A stretch of 64,000 nt of DNA from Megalobrama amblycephala (GCF_018812025.1 NC_063061.1:29204585-29268584), one strand, 5' to 3'. Shown: positions 1-11,523, counted from the first letter of the stretch. The notes: generated from the letters alone by a model not told the origin. Numbers and translations: made by a program.

Positions 1-639
1 AGATTGATCTAACATTACTGCTGCAGCAATATCAAGTTGGCTTTTGTCTCGTTCTCCTGTGGAATACGCTGAAATAAGCCCGGAGACTATCCATTATTTC
101 CCAGCAGAGGTGGATTACTCCTGGCCTGCCTCTGTTTGACATTTACAATATGCATTTTATTATTGGAACTGATCTGTGAATTAACGCTGGTATTGCAAGC
201 CCCGTGCAAACCTTCACAATCGAGTCGAGCATCCGCCCTTTCTGCATCTCCTCTGACCTTTCTGCACTGCATTATTTAACACACACAAAACCGGCACACC
301 GGCGCACGACGCTGGCAAATGGAATTGACAGTGACGTATGGCAGCGGGTGGCTACCGTGCATAATTGACGACCTTAAAAAACGCGCAGTTCTCAGCCTGG
401 CCTCTCCTCTCTCATGGTGCTCACCCAAGACCAGCATATCTGGTCACCAGTATACAGTATGTTGAGTTTTGGATGCTGGTACCTGATAAATGGTTTTTGG
501 TTGCCCACATTACCAAAAAAGTAGAAAAAGTTTTATATAATAAAACAACAACAACAACATGTATTAATTTAGCTAATTAAATGAGACGAAAACAGCCTCT
601 ATTAGCAGTTGTCAAAAATCCTGTAATTTTTTTTCTTCA
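1..639. other. Unannotated non-coding sequence
   Basis: No coding region, terminal inverted repeat or tandem array is recognisable here. Short open frames lack any domain signal or splice-flanked structure. It may be ordinary intergenic or intronic DNA. Confidence 0.4.
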
Positions 640-2400
640 TTGTCTTTAATCTTACTTTTGTGACTAAGTGACCAAGATTTGAGAACAAATGGTTAACTAA
701 CTTGACTTCATTGTTTTGTTGTTTTATAATGTTTCCTGGGGTTCACTTATAACGTTAGTATGCTTTTTACATCAAAAATTGCCATAATTTAGAAATAAAA
801 GGATTTTCCTACCTTGATTTTAGCCCTCTTATTTAAACGCTCTGTTTTAAGGGGCGTGTCTGCTGTGAGACTTAAGTGTAAACGCCCATTGCTGTGATTG
901 GCTAACATCTTTGCATATGAAAATAGCTAAATGTTACTCTCTCGAAAACTTTTCCTGATAATTTACTCATCCCCATGTCATCCAAGATGTTCATGTCTTT
1001 CTTTCTTCAGTTGAAAAGAAATTAAAGTTTTTGATGAAAACAATCCAGGATTTTTCTCCTTATAATAGACTTCAATGGGCACCAAACAGTTGAAAGTCAA
1101 AATTAGTTTCACTGCAGCTTCAAATTATTCAACACGATCCCAGATGAGAAATAAGGGTCTTATCTAGTGAAACCATCGCTCATTTTCTGAAAAAAATTGA
1201 AAATTATATAAGTTTTAACCAGAAATGCTCATCTTGAACTAGCTCTCTTCTTCTCCTCTATTAGAATTCCAGCAGTGTAGACACTGCTAAGTGTATTACT
1301 GCCCTCTACAGGCCAAAGTTTGAACTAACTGTTATATGCAATATGCTAGTGCAAGTATATAACAATTAGTTCAAACTTTGGCCTGTGGAGGGCAGTATTA
1401 CGCTTAGCAGCGTCTACGCTGCTGGAATTCAAATAGAGAAGAAGAAGAAGAGAGCTAGTTCAAGATTAGCATTTATGGTTAAAACTTATATAATTTTCAA
1501 TTTTTTTCAGAAAATGAGTGATGGTTTCACTAGATAAGACCCTTATTTCTCATCTGGGATCGTGCAGAACATTTTGAAGCTGCAGTGAAACTAATTTTGA
1601 CCTTCAACTCTTGGTGCCCATTGAAGTCCACTATAAGGAGAATAATCCTGGAATGTTTTCATCAAAAACTTTAATTTCTTTTCGACTGAAGAAAGAAAGA
1701 CATGGACATCTTGGATGACATGGGGGTGAGTAAATTATCAGGAAAAGTTTAACTAATCCTTTAACTAATCATGAAAAGTGATGATTATAGCATTACATTT
1801 AGATCTATGGCATTATATTTAGTTTGTGGCATGAAAGGTTGCAGTGATGAACGCTGTAGCCGATCACAGACATGTTGTTGAGTGCACAAAAGCAGTGATC
1901 TCGTCAAACGCAATGTAACTGAGTAATGTAAAGAGATTTGTTGAATAAAACGGCAGTTTTGGCCTGAGTCCAGAACTCAGTCACTGATAAACTCACGCTG
2001 TTTGATTGACAGCTTCAGCGATTGTAAAGGGAGCGTTCTTTGATCGCTCAACTGAGACATTCACATTGTTGAAAATAAATAATCATATTCCTAGCATTAG
2101 GATCCTTTGAAAGGTAATGTTATTGTTAGTCCTGTAACGCTCTTCTCTCCTCGTCATCTCACTATCAGGCCAGTGGGCAGGGCTAACGTTGCAGTGATGA
2201 AGAAGGCGTTACCTATAGATTCCAGGACAAGTCGTTCGCTGGGCCTGCTGTCAATAAAAGCTTTTATTGGACTAACAAGGAAGTTTTCAGTTCTGAAACT
2301 TACACAATATACTTATGGTACGATGACGATATCTTATATTTCAAAAGCTCAAGGAAAAGTTGATTTCTCAATTCATGTCCACTTTAATGCTGGTTGACCA
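640..2400. repeat. Older interspersed repeat hosting a foldback element
   Basis: The part at about 720-830 (a block reading like CACTTATAA.RTTAGTA then CTTTTTACAT) is clearly related to 46318-46440, so this is a dispersed family. The sequence is interrupted by the palindrome at 945-1760 and seems to resume after it with GC-richer, gene-desert-like text. The outer limits are uncertain. No open frame with a recognisable domain occurs. Confidence 0.45.
945..1760. mobile_element. Foldback (palindromic) MITE, copy 1
   Basis: Almost the whole interval is one inverted repeat. The left arm begins near AAACTTTTCCTGATAATTTA and the right arm ends with the reverse complement, meeting at a short loop near 1337-1358 (around GCAATATGCTAGTGCAAG). 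Each arm is about 400 bp with few mismatches. The right end carries extra TIR sequence (AACTAATCCT) that the left end lacks, so the left terminus is trimmed. It shares its arms with the element at 17296-18157. It encodes nothing and must have been mobilised in trans. Confidence 0.85.
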
Positions 2401-3779
2401 AGTGTTCCAGCACCAGACATGTTAAAGTTCTTTTCAGAAGGCTAGTCTAAACCCTTCAATCAGAGCAAATATTAGAGATCAGTTTCATCTCATTACTAAT
2501 ATCTTAAATTAGTACTCCAAGATCCTTTCAATAGAAATGGAAACATGAGGAAAGGAGAGATTCAAAAAGGCCCCTGTGGTCTATAGCAGGACAGTTTTGG
2601 CAATAAGATTGTACTTTTTAGTGCTGTAGAGCAAGAAAAGCAATCAAATTCAAGGCAGGTGGTGCTGGTACTCAATCAATGCATTACAAGGCAGCACATT
2701 TAATGTTCACGATGAAAAAGTGTCAAACTTCTCAAAAGTTGTTCCACTAAAGCTGCATTTACACTGTCAACCAATTCCAAAATTTTCAATGGCACAGATT
2801 GGATCTTGTTGCATTTGTGTAAAAGGCAAAACAACAAGACAGGATTTTCCCATCTTATTCAGCCTGTCTTTCAAATATATTTAATATATCTAACTGTCTA
2901 ACACACTTCTACCCATTTTTTCTCTATTTAAATTTAAGTGTAAATCATGGAAGATATCAATATTAAATGTGTGTATAAAATGCACAGATTAGAAAAGTTT
3001 AAAAAGTCTCACATCTGTATGTCTTAAGTTAATGTAAACATATGAGACAAAAAACAAATATTGGATCTGTGCATGAAGCCTTGCAGTGTAGATGCAGCTT
3101 AAGAGACATCTTCTGCTCCAAAAATCCAGGAATATTGGTTCCCAATGCAAATTCAAAGCACCCAGGCAATTTGTTAATGAATTGCGAGTATAAGGTACAA
3201 GAAACAAATATGAATGTTTACCTAATAAGCTTTAAACAAATCCAGCATGCGAGCTGATGCAACAGAAGGTAAACGCCACAGCTCAAACTGCCTCCTCATA
3301 CCCTGTAATTCCAGAGCTTTCCACAGAAACTTCTGCTCCCCCTACAGCCATGATTAGTTTGCTGGGCTAACCAGCAAGATCACAGTCCAGTCAGTTCCTC
3401 ACAAACGTAGCTCGTGCTCAAACATCAGGCTGATGTCATAAGAAGCAACGTCCTCTCAAGCAGGGAATGCTCTACGAACATTTCGATCCATTGTAGCACA
3501 TTAATTTTGAAATTTGAGTCCAGGAAAACAGAACAGTGTTGAAATTTAATTTCCCAGCATGTAATGCTGTTCAAATGCTGAATGCTGTAATCCTGCAGTG
3601 GTGCAGTGCAAAATGAATCTTATATGTAACTGGCGGTAATACTTCTGGTTATTGCCTCTACCCCTTTACTCTGTCCAGCATCGCACAGAAAGATCCGGAT
3701 TCATGAATACAGTTAAAGTCAGCATGAAATGGAGGTTGCGACAGTCTTTGCTTCCCTATTGTGATGTGTAAGTAGCCCT
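2401..3779. other. Unannotated non-coding sequence
   Basis: Unique-looking DNA without a supported gene. Short open frames on both strands at 2989-3257 overlap each other and show no domain, low-complexity or splice evidence. Confidence 0.4.
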
Positions 3780-4224
3780 GTCCCAAATGTCACACTTCAT
3801 ATGCAATTGTGGTCTTGTGGACTTACAATGGCTGCCTCGTGATCATGAAATCCACAAGACCGTAGGGTGTCCTAATTCTTATTTAAGGTTTCAGAAGTGT
3901 GCTTTTGAGCGCCCCCTTTGTACCTGGATGACCTACTACTTGTGGTGAGATTCTGAAGTGCACATACAATGGACACTTTAGTATCCCATGAGGCCACTGT
4001 CAAAGGCATTGAAGTGACGTAATTGATGCTGATAGGTCATGTGATAATGACAACATGATGAATGTAGTACATCCATCGAATTACATTCATACTTCACACA
4101 TTCATACTATTTAGAACATACTTTTTGAACAGTTGTTAAGTAATTACTAATTCAAAATAAGTACCTACTCAAGAGACTATGCGATTTCAGACAGACTTGG
4201 AGTCAACCTAAAAGAAAGTTAGAT
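3780..4224. repeat. Interspersed repeat, copy related to 18940-19200/21500-21570
   Basis: Blocks such as GACCTACTACTT, GAGATTCTGAAGT, GAAGTGAC and TAGAACATAC recur in the same order at 18988-19200, and the end block (CTATGCGATTTCAGACA) recurs at about 21541-21558. The copy here is continuous, so it shows what the interrupted copy looked like before insertion. No coding capacity. Confidence 0.7.
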
Positions 4225-4934
4225 TTAAGGCTCATTCACATCAAGAACGATAAAGATAACGATAAAGATATCATTCTAAAAATATACAAGAATAGCACTG
4301 TCCACACCATAACTATAACAATAATGATAGGCCTATAGAGAAAATATATTGTTGGGATCACTTTCAGAAAGATTTTTTCCACATGTTGAACGATAAAAAA
4401 CTGACAGCCAATCAGAATCCATTCTAATTTAAGGGCCCGTGCTTTTAATTGCCAAGGTCCAGAAAAATCCACCACTGTTTGACAAGTCAAAAGTCAATTT
4501 TCAAGGATACTTTAAAGAAAATGGATATATGGAAAACAATCTTCTGAATAAATGGTGAGAAGTATTAACGATGAGATCATAATGTCAGGCTAGCAAACAG
4601 TGTAAAAATAAATTCACCTCAGGTATCCAGCGCTATTTTCGACTACATTATTGTCTTGCTTCCTTTGAAGTTGCAGTGAAAAAGACTAGGCGTTGTTTTT
4701 GTTCCACTATATTGATATCGTCAGATAAATTCACTGTTAGATTAGATCGATTGCACACTCGAAACATAGCATGCTGAGGACATCTGTTAGTTAAAGCCGT
4801 GCAACAAGAAGCAAAAACATATTTGAAACCACAGTGAGCGAGCTTAGAATAAACAGACCGTTCATTGGGGACGCAAATATATTTATCATTATAGTTACCT
4901 TTATATTAATCATTCTTGGTGTGAACGAGCCTTA
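4225..4934. mobile_element. hAT-like MITE with AAGGCTC..TTCACA termini
   Basis: The left end reads TAAGGCTCATTCACATCAAG followed by GATAACGATAAAGAT. The right end reads CTTGGTGTGAACGAGCCTTA, the imperfect inverse. The termini suggest a non-autonomous DNA transposon of the abundant fish hAT-like type. No clean target duplication is visible and there is no transposase. The 84-codon minus-strand frame inside (4236-4490) is not credible as a gene. Confidence 0.65.
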
Positions 4935-5098
4935 AAGTTTATCTGGTGGCTGTAAATGTGAATTCGTTTAAGGCATCTACTGCCACCTAGTTTTCTGGAG
5001 TTGCAACAACATTTTAAACATAGATCAAACATGAGATCAAAAGGGATCTCATTCACTTTTTGAATATACGTTCCTGGTCATATTTTGATAAAATTATG

Positions 5099-5320
5099 CT
5101 ACACAGTGAAAAATTATTTTCATGATTTGTTATCACAACATTTTTTCTTTTGTCAAATAATCTTAGATAATTAATGTGGTTCAGATAACATAATATTTTG
5201 AGTTTCTGTTGATTAAACCAATCGCCTTCATTGTATTAACTCAAATTTTTAATTTCATTGAACTCAAAATTTTAAGGCAACCAGGTAACTTACTTTTTTA
5301 AGTTAAACCAACAATTCTTT
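5099..5320. mobile_element. AT-rich MITE-like repeat
   Basis: Contains mutually inverted blocks typical of a small fish MITE: TTGAGTTTCTGTTGATTAAACC, the inverted TTAACTCAAATTTT and AACTCAAAATTTTAAGGCAACC, and TTTAAGTTAAACCAAC. The edges are approximate and no target duplication could be fixed. Confidence 0.4.
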
Positions 5321-6668
5321 ATAGTCCAGAAAAATTGTATATCTCATAATCTTGCATACTGTATAGCCTGCTCTTCTCCTGAAGACTTTCATTTTCGGCT
5401 GATGTCACTTTCAACACTTCCAACGCTCCAACAACCTATCATAGAGAGACTTTATGACTTTTCACAATCTAATCAACTCTTATGGTAGGAAAGTTCCATA
5501 TTATGAAATTTGCATAATGGTGCAATAAGCATGATTGTGTACATTTTTAATTGCATTATACTCTTATTAATTTTGTTTTTAGAATTAATCACTAAATTAT
5601 CATTCAAATCACTAGCTTAAACTCAACATTTCTTAATATTCTTAGGATGTCTTGATTCGTAATGTGTATACTTTAAACAAGTTATTGAGTCATAAAATAA
5701 ATGTGCACAATCTATGTACTTATAGATGTAACAGGCAGCGGCTTTAATTTCAGTCAGGACTGTATGAGAGCACAAAACTGGAGAATATAGAGATCAATGT
5801 TCTGCTTGGTATTCAATGCCCTCAGGACCACAGCTCCCTGTCCTCGCCCCTGAAACCCCTCTGATAGTTATCCACAAAGTGTCACTGAGGACAAAAAAAA
5901 AAAAAAAGAGAAGACATTAAATAATTAACAAGAGTATACAAGAACAGCAAAGAAAATAAATGATAGCGGTGAAAAGGAGGACAATGAGTCGACATTAACA
6001 ATCAGGTCTGCGGGTGACTAACGAGCGAGCCCCACAACGTTTTAATTAGCAGCCTACTGGACGGCAGAGTGATTAATGAACACAATTTTATTTAAGCTTT
6101 GCTCTGAATTAATACCAAATTGACATTTAATGAAAATTACTTACCACCATCAGAATTAAAGCTGTTTTCAGCCTTGAAAACAATACCCTGCGAGGTAAGC
6201 GATCTCGCCACCATTAAAACAAGTAAAGAAATATACTAATGTACGTTAACCATGACAAACGTTTTCCGGCTGGATCTTATTCACGTTACCTAGCTTTTTT
6301 ATTAGAGCTATTTTTTTTCCTCCCTGCTAATGCATATGCATGATGTTTGAGAGTAGGTAAATGCCTAGTAAATGCCTGCATAATTTTAATTGACATTGCG
6401 CACACTCTGTTGCATGTGGTTCAAAGAGTAATCACACATAGCAATTTCAGAAAGGTAGGACAGACTAGAATGAGATTTAGATATTCAGATGGTGCCGTCA
6501 TGTCCTGTTTTTCGTTTCATCTTGCGCTTATTATTCATACTAGAGAACGTTTGAAGATAAAACACTTCATTTGTCTTGGTGGGGGTGCTGGCGTCCTGCA
6601 GCGTGTGCGAGGCCGAGCTATACCTCAACACACCTGGGCCACCTGTTGCTTTCACTGTAGTCTTAGGG
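5321..6668. other. Non-coding stretch, possible conserved element near 5990-6190
   Basis: No gene is supported. The part at 5990-6190 is non-repetitive and holds TTTTAATTAGC, GATTAATGAACAC and other homeodomain-like ATTA cores, which is the texture of a conserved non-coding element, but conservation cannot be tested here. A short poly-A tract sits at 5891-5905. Confidence 0.3.
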
Positions 6669-6888
6669 AATTTTCCCTGCAGTTCTGAGGGTCCATGTGA
6701 ACTGATGCCTTACGGACCATGCTTATTATGAATCATCTTCTCTTTGGGGTTTTGCTCTAATCAGTAGCTTGATTACTCTTCTTAACTATCCTTTATTATG
6801 ACCGTAGTGTTAAAGCTGCTGTGTGCAATTTTTCAATATTAAAATACTTTCTCCTATCCCAGCTTAATATGCAGAGACAACTATAAGT
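6669..6888. repeat. Local duplication, copy I (left part)
   Basis: Nearly the same text occurs at 8045-8264: CAGTTCTGAGG, GATGCCTTACGG.CCATGC, GGGGTTTTGCTCTAATCAG, TTAAAGCTGCTGTGTGCAAT and GACAACTATAAGT in identical order. Copy I continues at about 7540-7620 after an inserted element. Divergence looks like roughly 10-15 percent by eye. Confidence 0.8.
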
Positions 6889-7539
6889 CAAGCCCTCGGT
6901 ATACTTTGTTTTTTTTTTTTACGTGTATGCTGTTCTGTTCTGTTTATGCAGTTTTTCTTTGACTACCTTGTGAATCTACGCCCCCAGGGCACGGTTGCCA
7001 CCTTGTGGATAAACTAATTACTGCAAAAACAATTAAATGCGCATGTGCGACCTGCACATACAAAGTGACGAAATTTGCGTCACGTGCACTGTACACTCTA
7101 AAAAATAATTGTAAAAAAAACTAAACAAATTTGCACAGTAAAATACCATTTTTCATAGAAACAGTAATATACCATAAAACAATGCATTCTGTGTAATATT
7201 TGTCATTTTAAGAAAAGAGGCTATAGGCTACTTTCTCAAAAACGACAAATAATATTACCCAGAATGCATTGTAATATACAGAATGCATTGTAATATACAG
7301 AAGTAATATACTGTAAAAACAGTGCATTCTGGGTAATATTTGTTGTTTTCGAGAAAGTATCCTATAATTTTCTGTCTCGAAAACGACAAATAATATTACC
7401 CAGAATGCACTGTTTTTACAGTATATCATGGTATTTTACTGTGTAAATTTGTTTAATTTTTTTTTACAGCTATTTTTTAGAGTTTACGCTGACCCTTGTG
7501 TACGCGTAAAAAGTAAACTATACTTTGGGCTTAAGCCAT
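6889..7539. mobile_element. MITE with AAGCCC..GTATACTTT termini, carrying a second MITE
   Basis: The left end reads AAGCCCTCGGTATACTTTG then TTTACGTGTATGC. The right end reads CGCGTAAAAAGTAAACTATA then CTTTGGGCTT, its imperfect inverse. It sits inside duplication copy I. The paralogous site in copy II (around 8264) lacks it, so it inserted after the duplication. It is itself interrupted at 7093-7484. Confidence 0.65.
7093..7484. mobile_element. Nested MITE with ACTCTAAAAAAT termini and doubled hairpin
   Basis: The left arm reads ACTCTAAAAAATAATTGTAA then AACAAATTTGCACAGTAAAATACC. The right arm is the inverse, ending GCTATTTTTTAGAGT. The interior is a second palindrome built from GCATTCTGGGTAATATTTGT blocks that alternate in orientation at about 7183, 7250, 7325 and 7393. 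A 19-bp direct repeat (AATGCATTGTAATATACAG) lies at 7263-7300. It has no coding capacity. Confidence 0.8.
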
Positions 7540-7605
7540 CCGGAGGTTGATTTCACTGAAGAAGCCTTTTCACTTTCTCGTTCAACAGCTCATCATAAAT
7601 CCATG

Positions 7606-7640
7606 GAGATAAAATAAAATAAAATAAAATAAAATAAAAG
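7606..7640. repeat. (AAAAT)n microsatellite
   Basis: Uninterrupted AAAAT pentamers at the end of duplication copy I. The equivalent position in copy II (about 8430) has no such expansion. Confidence 0.85.
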
Positions 7641-7840
7641 CATTGTAATATTGGAAGTGGATGTCATAACAAATGTCAGTAGACCGGGGACATTTTAAAA
7701 AGAGCGGTACATTCATAAACCCATAAGATCTTACCTTCATGCTGTGGAAATACAAACCGGAAGATAGAACACAACAAGCGCAGCGCTGAAAAGGGGTGGG
7801 GCTATATAAGGTCTATTGAGAAACGCCCTTGTTTGGGTTG

Positions 7841-8040
7841 GCGCATAGATCGTCTATTCTTCTTCTTCTGCTCCTTTTCCTGTTGTGGCGGTTAGCAAAC
7901 AGTGTTGCATTACCACGCGCACCCCCTTCTGGATTGGAGTGTGGATTGCCTGTGACTGACCGTGTTCTTCACCTGACTGTATGCACCGAACCGTGACGTC
8001 CGTACCGTGACAAACACATTTACTGTTACAGCCCTAATAT
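7841..8040 (-). mobile_element. hAT-like terminal fragment
   Basis: Read on the minus strand it starts TAGGGCTGTAACAGTAAATG and continues with CACGGTACGGACGTCACGG, the typical end of fish hAT-like non-autonomous elements. The opposite terminus was not found, so this is probably a single-ended relic. It lies between the two copies of the local duplication. Confidence 0.5.
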
Positions 8041-8044
8041 ATAT

Positions 8045-8440
8045 AATTTTCCCCGCAGTTCTGAGGATTCAAGCAAATTGATGCCTTACGGCCCATGCTT
8101 ATTATGAATCACACTCTCTGGGGTTTTGCTCTAATCAGTAGCTTGATTACTCTACCCAACTGTCTTTTATTATGACGGTGGTGTTAAAGCTGCTGTGTGC
8201 AATTTTTTGATGTTAAAATACTTTCCTCTATCCCAGCTTAATAAGCACAGACAACTATAAGTAAGATATCCGTAGGATGATTTCCCTGAAGAATCTAACA
8301 CTCTGTGGCACTGACAAAATATTGCTTATGTATATTTGTTTGAGTGGTCTGACTTGTCAACTTCTGAATCAATCCAAGCCTTCTCTTTCACTTTCTAGTT
8401 CAACAGCTCATCATAAACCCATGGAGAGATTAAAAAATAA
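8045..8440. repeat. Local duplication, copy II (uninterrupted)
   Basis: Matches 6669-6888 and then 7540-7620 without the 0.65 kb insertion. It also keeps about 110 bp (around 8297-8385) missing from copy I. A third partial copy occurs at about 9117-9190 (TCTTATCCCAAGTTAATATG then CAGAAACAAGTATAA). Confidence 0.8.
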
Positions 8441-9270
8441 AATGTTTTGTTTTTCCAAAAACAATATTCTTAATCAATCAATGAATCAATCAACACTTGA
8501 TGGGGGATAATCTCATTATGTAACCATTCAAATCAGACTTGTATCGAGGTCCTCCTCCCTCTGAATACTGGCAATTTTAACATTTCAAATTCTTACTGTT
8601 AAATCTCCCCAAACTGTCCTGTCAGTAGTACATTCAACGGAGAGTGAATATTTTAGTGTGGGTTTAACCATCCTGTTTATGACCATATTACACCCATTAC
8701 ACGCTGATGACAACACCAGGAGCACCACTTAGCCCTCACATGTGCTTATCACCGCTCGCTCTGTAATCAATAGAGAACTATGGGGCAGAGTGGATGGAGG
8801 GAGAGGGCATCAAGAGATGGAAGCAACAAATCACGAGTGTTTATTCAGCTGCTGTTGTATATGTGTGAGTGTGTGCATGTGATAAAGCCTCTCGAGATGC
8901 CGTTGATGACTGTGACCACAGGGTCATCCACATGCTCAGCTAAAGGATTGAAGGATTGTAAACGCTCATCATATTTGCACCGGCGAACTCTATTTGTGAG
9001 ACTGACTGACAATATGAGCGCATCAAGAACCAGCTAGCTCGTGATTTGGTCTCACCCATTTTAGACATAATAAGCTCGGGGTTATAAACCAACATAAAGA
9101 TGATAAATGGATAAAAACATTAACAAACATTTTCTCTTATCCCAAGTTAATATGCAGAAACAAGTATAAATCAGACATTTGTACAGTCTGACTTAGTGCA
9201 AGTAAATAACACACCTCAAGAACATGCACAGGCATGCACTATATACTGTATACACACATACACAAACAAA
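8441..9270. other. Unannotated sequence with a partial third duplicate
   Basis: No gene is supported. The only structured part is about 9117-9190, a short third copy of the 6840/8215 segment. Short open frames at 8780-9037 show no domain. Confidence 0.35.
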
Positions 9271-9274
9271 CATT

Positions 9275-10012
9275 GGGCTAAACAAATATTGGCACCCTTG
9301 GTAAATATGAGCAAAACTGACTGAAAATTTGTTATTGCAATTTTTCCTTTTAGTCTTTCATTTAAAATATGCACAAAAATCTAACCTGAAATATATGTAT
9401 TCCACAATTATTGGCACCCCTTCATTTAATACTTTGTGCAACATCACTTTGCCAAAATAACAGCTCTGGATCTCCTATAATGCGTAATAAGGTTGATGAA
9501 CATATGGCAAGAGATGTGAGACCATTCCTCCATACAGAATCTCTCAAATATCCTTTAGATATCAGAGGTCCATGCTTGTGGGCTCTTTTCTTCAGCTCAT
9601 CCCATAATGTTTTTTATGGGATTTGGGTCAGGGGACTGGAATGCCATGGCAAAACGTTCATTCTGTGGTCAGTGAACTATTCTGTTGTTTATTTTGATAT
9701 GTGCTTTGGATCATTGTCATGCTTGAAGATCCAAGGCCCAGTTTAAGCTTCCTGACAGGGTCAGTCAGGCATTGATTTAATATCTGCTGGTACTTGATGG
9801 AGTTTATGATGCCGTGTTATCCTAAGTTGTCCAGACTGTCCAAAGTTGTCCTGGTTCTTTGGAAGAAAATTAGTCCCACAGCATTAGGGATCCACCACCA
9901 CACTTCACAGTGGGGATGAGGTACAGTACTTTTCTGTCTGACCATAAAACCCAGTCCCACTGAAAGTTCTGGTAATGCCTGGCAAACTGTAGGTGCATGA
10001 GATTGAAAATTC
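9275..10012 (-). pseudogene. Decayed Tc1-like (DD34E) transposase
   Basis: The minus strand encodes fragments of a Tc1/mariner transposase broken by stops and shifts. At about 9930-9960 it reads VLWSDR, which contains the first catalytic aspartate. At about 9870-9910 comes GGGSLMLW. At about 9700-9720 comes FKHDNDPKHIS, with the second aspartate. Near 9600-9612 the usual PIEN block reads PIKN, so the third acidic residue is replaced by lysine. The DNA-binding N-terminus is missing beyond about 10012. The GTGCCAATAATTGTGGAA text at about 9398-9416 lies just after the C-terminus and is typical of these elements. It is certainly inactive. The outer ends are uncertain. Confidence 0.75.
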
Positions 10013-10188
10013 TTAATTTTATGAAGCCACGAGAATACTTTTTGTGTGCAAAAACAAAACCACTGCAGTCACGTCGACTATTTTAACAATGTCTTTAGTA
10101 CCTTTCTGGACCTTGAAAGTGGTGGTTAAATTGCTGTCTATGGGGATTTAATCAAAAATATCTTAATTTGTGTTCTGAAGATGAATGA

Positions 10189-11523
10189 TACGGTGGCCCA
10201 GTAGTGCACAACACAACGAAATTAAAAAAGCAAACATAAGTTCACAACACAACGAAATAAAGCCACAACACAACAAAATAAAGCACAACACAACGGAAAT
10301 GCTCCCGACCACTTGGGGGCTCTCAGAGCTCGGTAATATTACTATTCCTTGCCACTGTTCTATAAAGTCGACAGTTTTACAAAGATATCAATACCAAGAT
10401 TAGTTTTAAGTATGTAAGCATTGTATATCGACATGAAATATTAATTAAAAATCAACTACGTTCACAATAGCTTCATGTTTATAATTTTTATTCATTAAAA
10501 TTACTTTTAACATTTAAAAACAGACATGTTCAAATTCCAAAGCTTGTAAGTTCATGTTGGTAAGACTGACAAGCTTAGGAATTTGAACATGTCTGTTTTT
10601 AAATGTTAAAAGTAATTTTAATGAATACAAATTATACGTTTTAACCACTTGGTGGAATTGGCAGACGTTCCCTTCATCATGCGCCGTGGTAGCACGTCAA
10701 ATCATTCACAAGTATAAATATGAAGCTATTGTGCATGTAGGTGATTTTGAATTAATATTTCATGTCGATATACGGTGGTTACATACTGTTTAAACTAATC
10801 GTGGTATTGATATTACTGCCGACTCTATAGAACGGCAAGGAAAACTAACTTTACCGAGCTCTGAGAGCCCCCTAGTGGTCGGGAGCATTTCCGTTGTGTT
10901 GTGGCTTGATTTCGTTGTGTTGTGGCTCGATTTCGTTGTGTTGTGGCTTTATTCCATTGTATTGTGGCTTTATTCTGTTGCGTTGTGGCTTTATTCCGTT
11001 GTATTGTGGCTTTATTCCATTGTGTTGTGGCTTGATTCCGTTGTGTTGTGGCTTGATTTCGTTGTGTTGTGGCTTTATTCCGTTGTATTGTGGCTTTATT
11101 CCATTGTGTTGTGGCTTGATTTCGTTGTGTTGTGGCTTTATTCTGTTGCGTTGTGGCTTTATTCCGTTGTATTGTGGCTTTATTCCATTGTGTTGTGGCT
11201 TGATTCCGTTGTGTTGTGGCTTGATTTCGTTGTGTTGTGGCTTTATTCCGTTGTATTGTGGCTTTATTCCATTGTGTTGTGGCTTGATTTCGTTGTGTTG
11301 TGGCTTTATTCCGTTGTGTTGTGGCTTTATTTCGTTGTTGTGGCTTGATTTCGTTGTGTTGTGGCTTTATTCCGTTGTGATGTGGCTTGATTTTGTTGTG
11401 TTGTGGTTTGATTCGTTGTGTTGTGGTTTGATTTCGTTGTGTTGTGGCTCTGTTTCGTTGTGTTGTGAACTTATGTTTGCTTTTTTAATTTCGTTGTGTT
11501 GTGCACTACTGGGCCACCGTAGT
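10189..11523. mobile_element. FB-type foldback element with minisatellite arms
   Basis: The ends read TACGGTGGCCCAGTAGTGCA and its exact inverse TGCACTACTGGGCCACCGTA. Arm sequence continues inwards on both sides: the same CAAACATAAGTTCACAAC block, then a 21-bp minisatellite, then GGGAGCATTTCCGT and its inverse, then long arms meeting near 10550-10575 (AACATGTCTGTTTTTAAATG on both sides of the centre). The minisatellite has about 4 units in the left arm (10208-10300) and nearly 30 in the right (10886-11510). The layout resembles Drosophila FB elements. No transposase is present. Confidence 0.85.
10886..11510. repeat. 21-bp minisatellite with 168-bp higher-order repeat
   Basis: The unit is GTTGTGTTGTGGCTTTATTCC with a few variants. 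Eight variant units in a fixed order form a 168-bp block at 10973-11140 that is repeated at 11141-11308. Because 21 is a multiple of three, two frames stay open through the array and yield artificial 7-residue repeats. One unit near 11335 is shortened. Confidence 0.9.

Noticed and set aside
7208..7429. 73-codon minus-strand frame with internal repeats
   Set aside because: It lies wholly within the palindromic MITE and its repeats come from the DNA structure.
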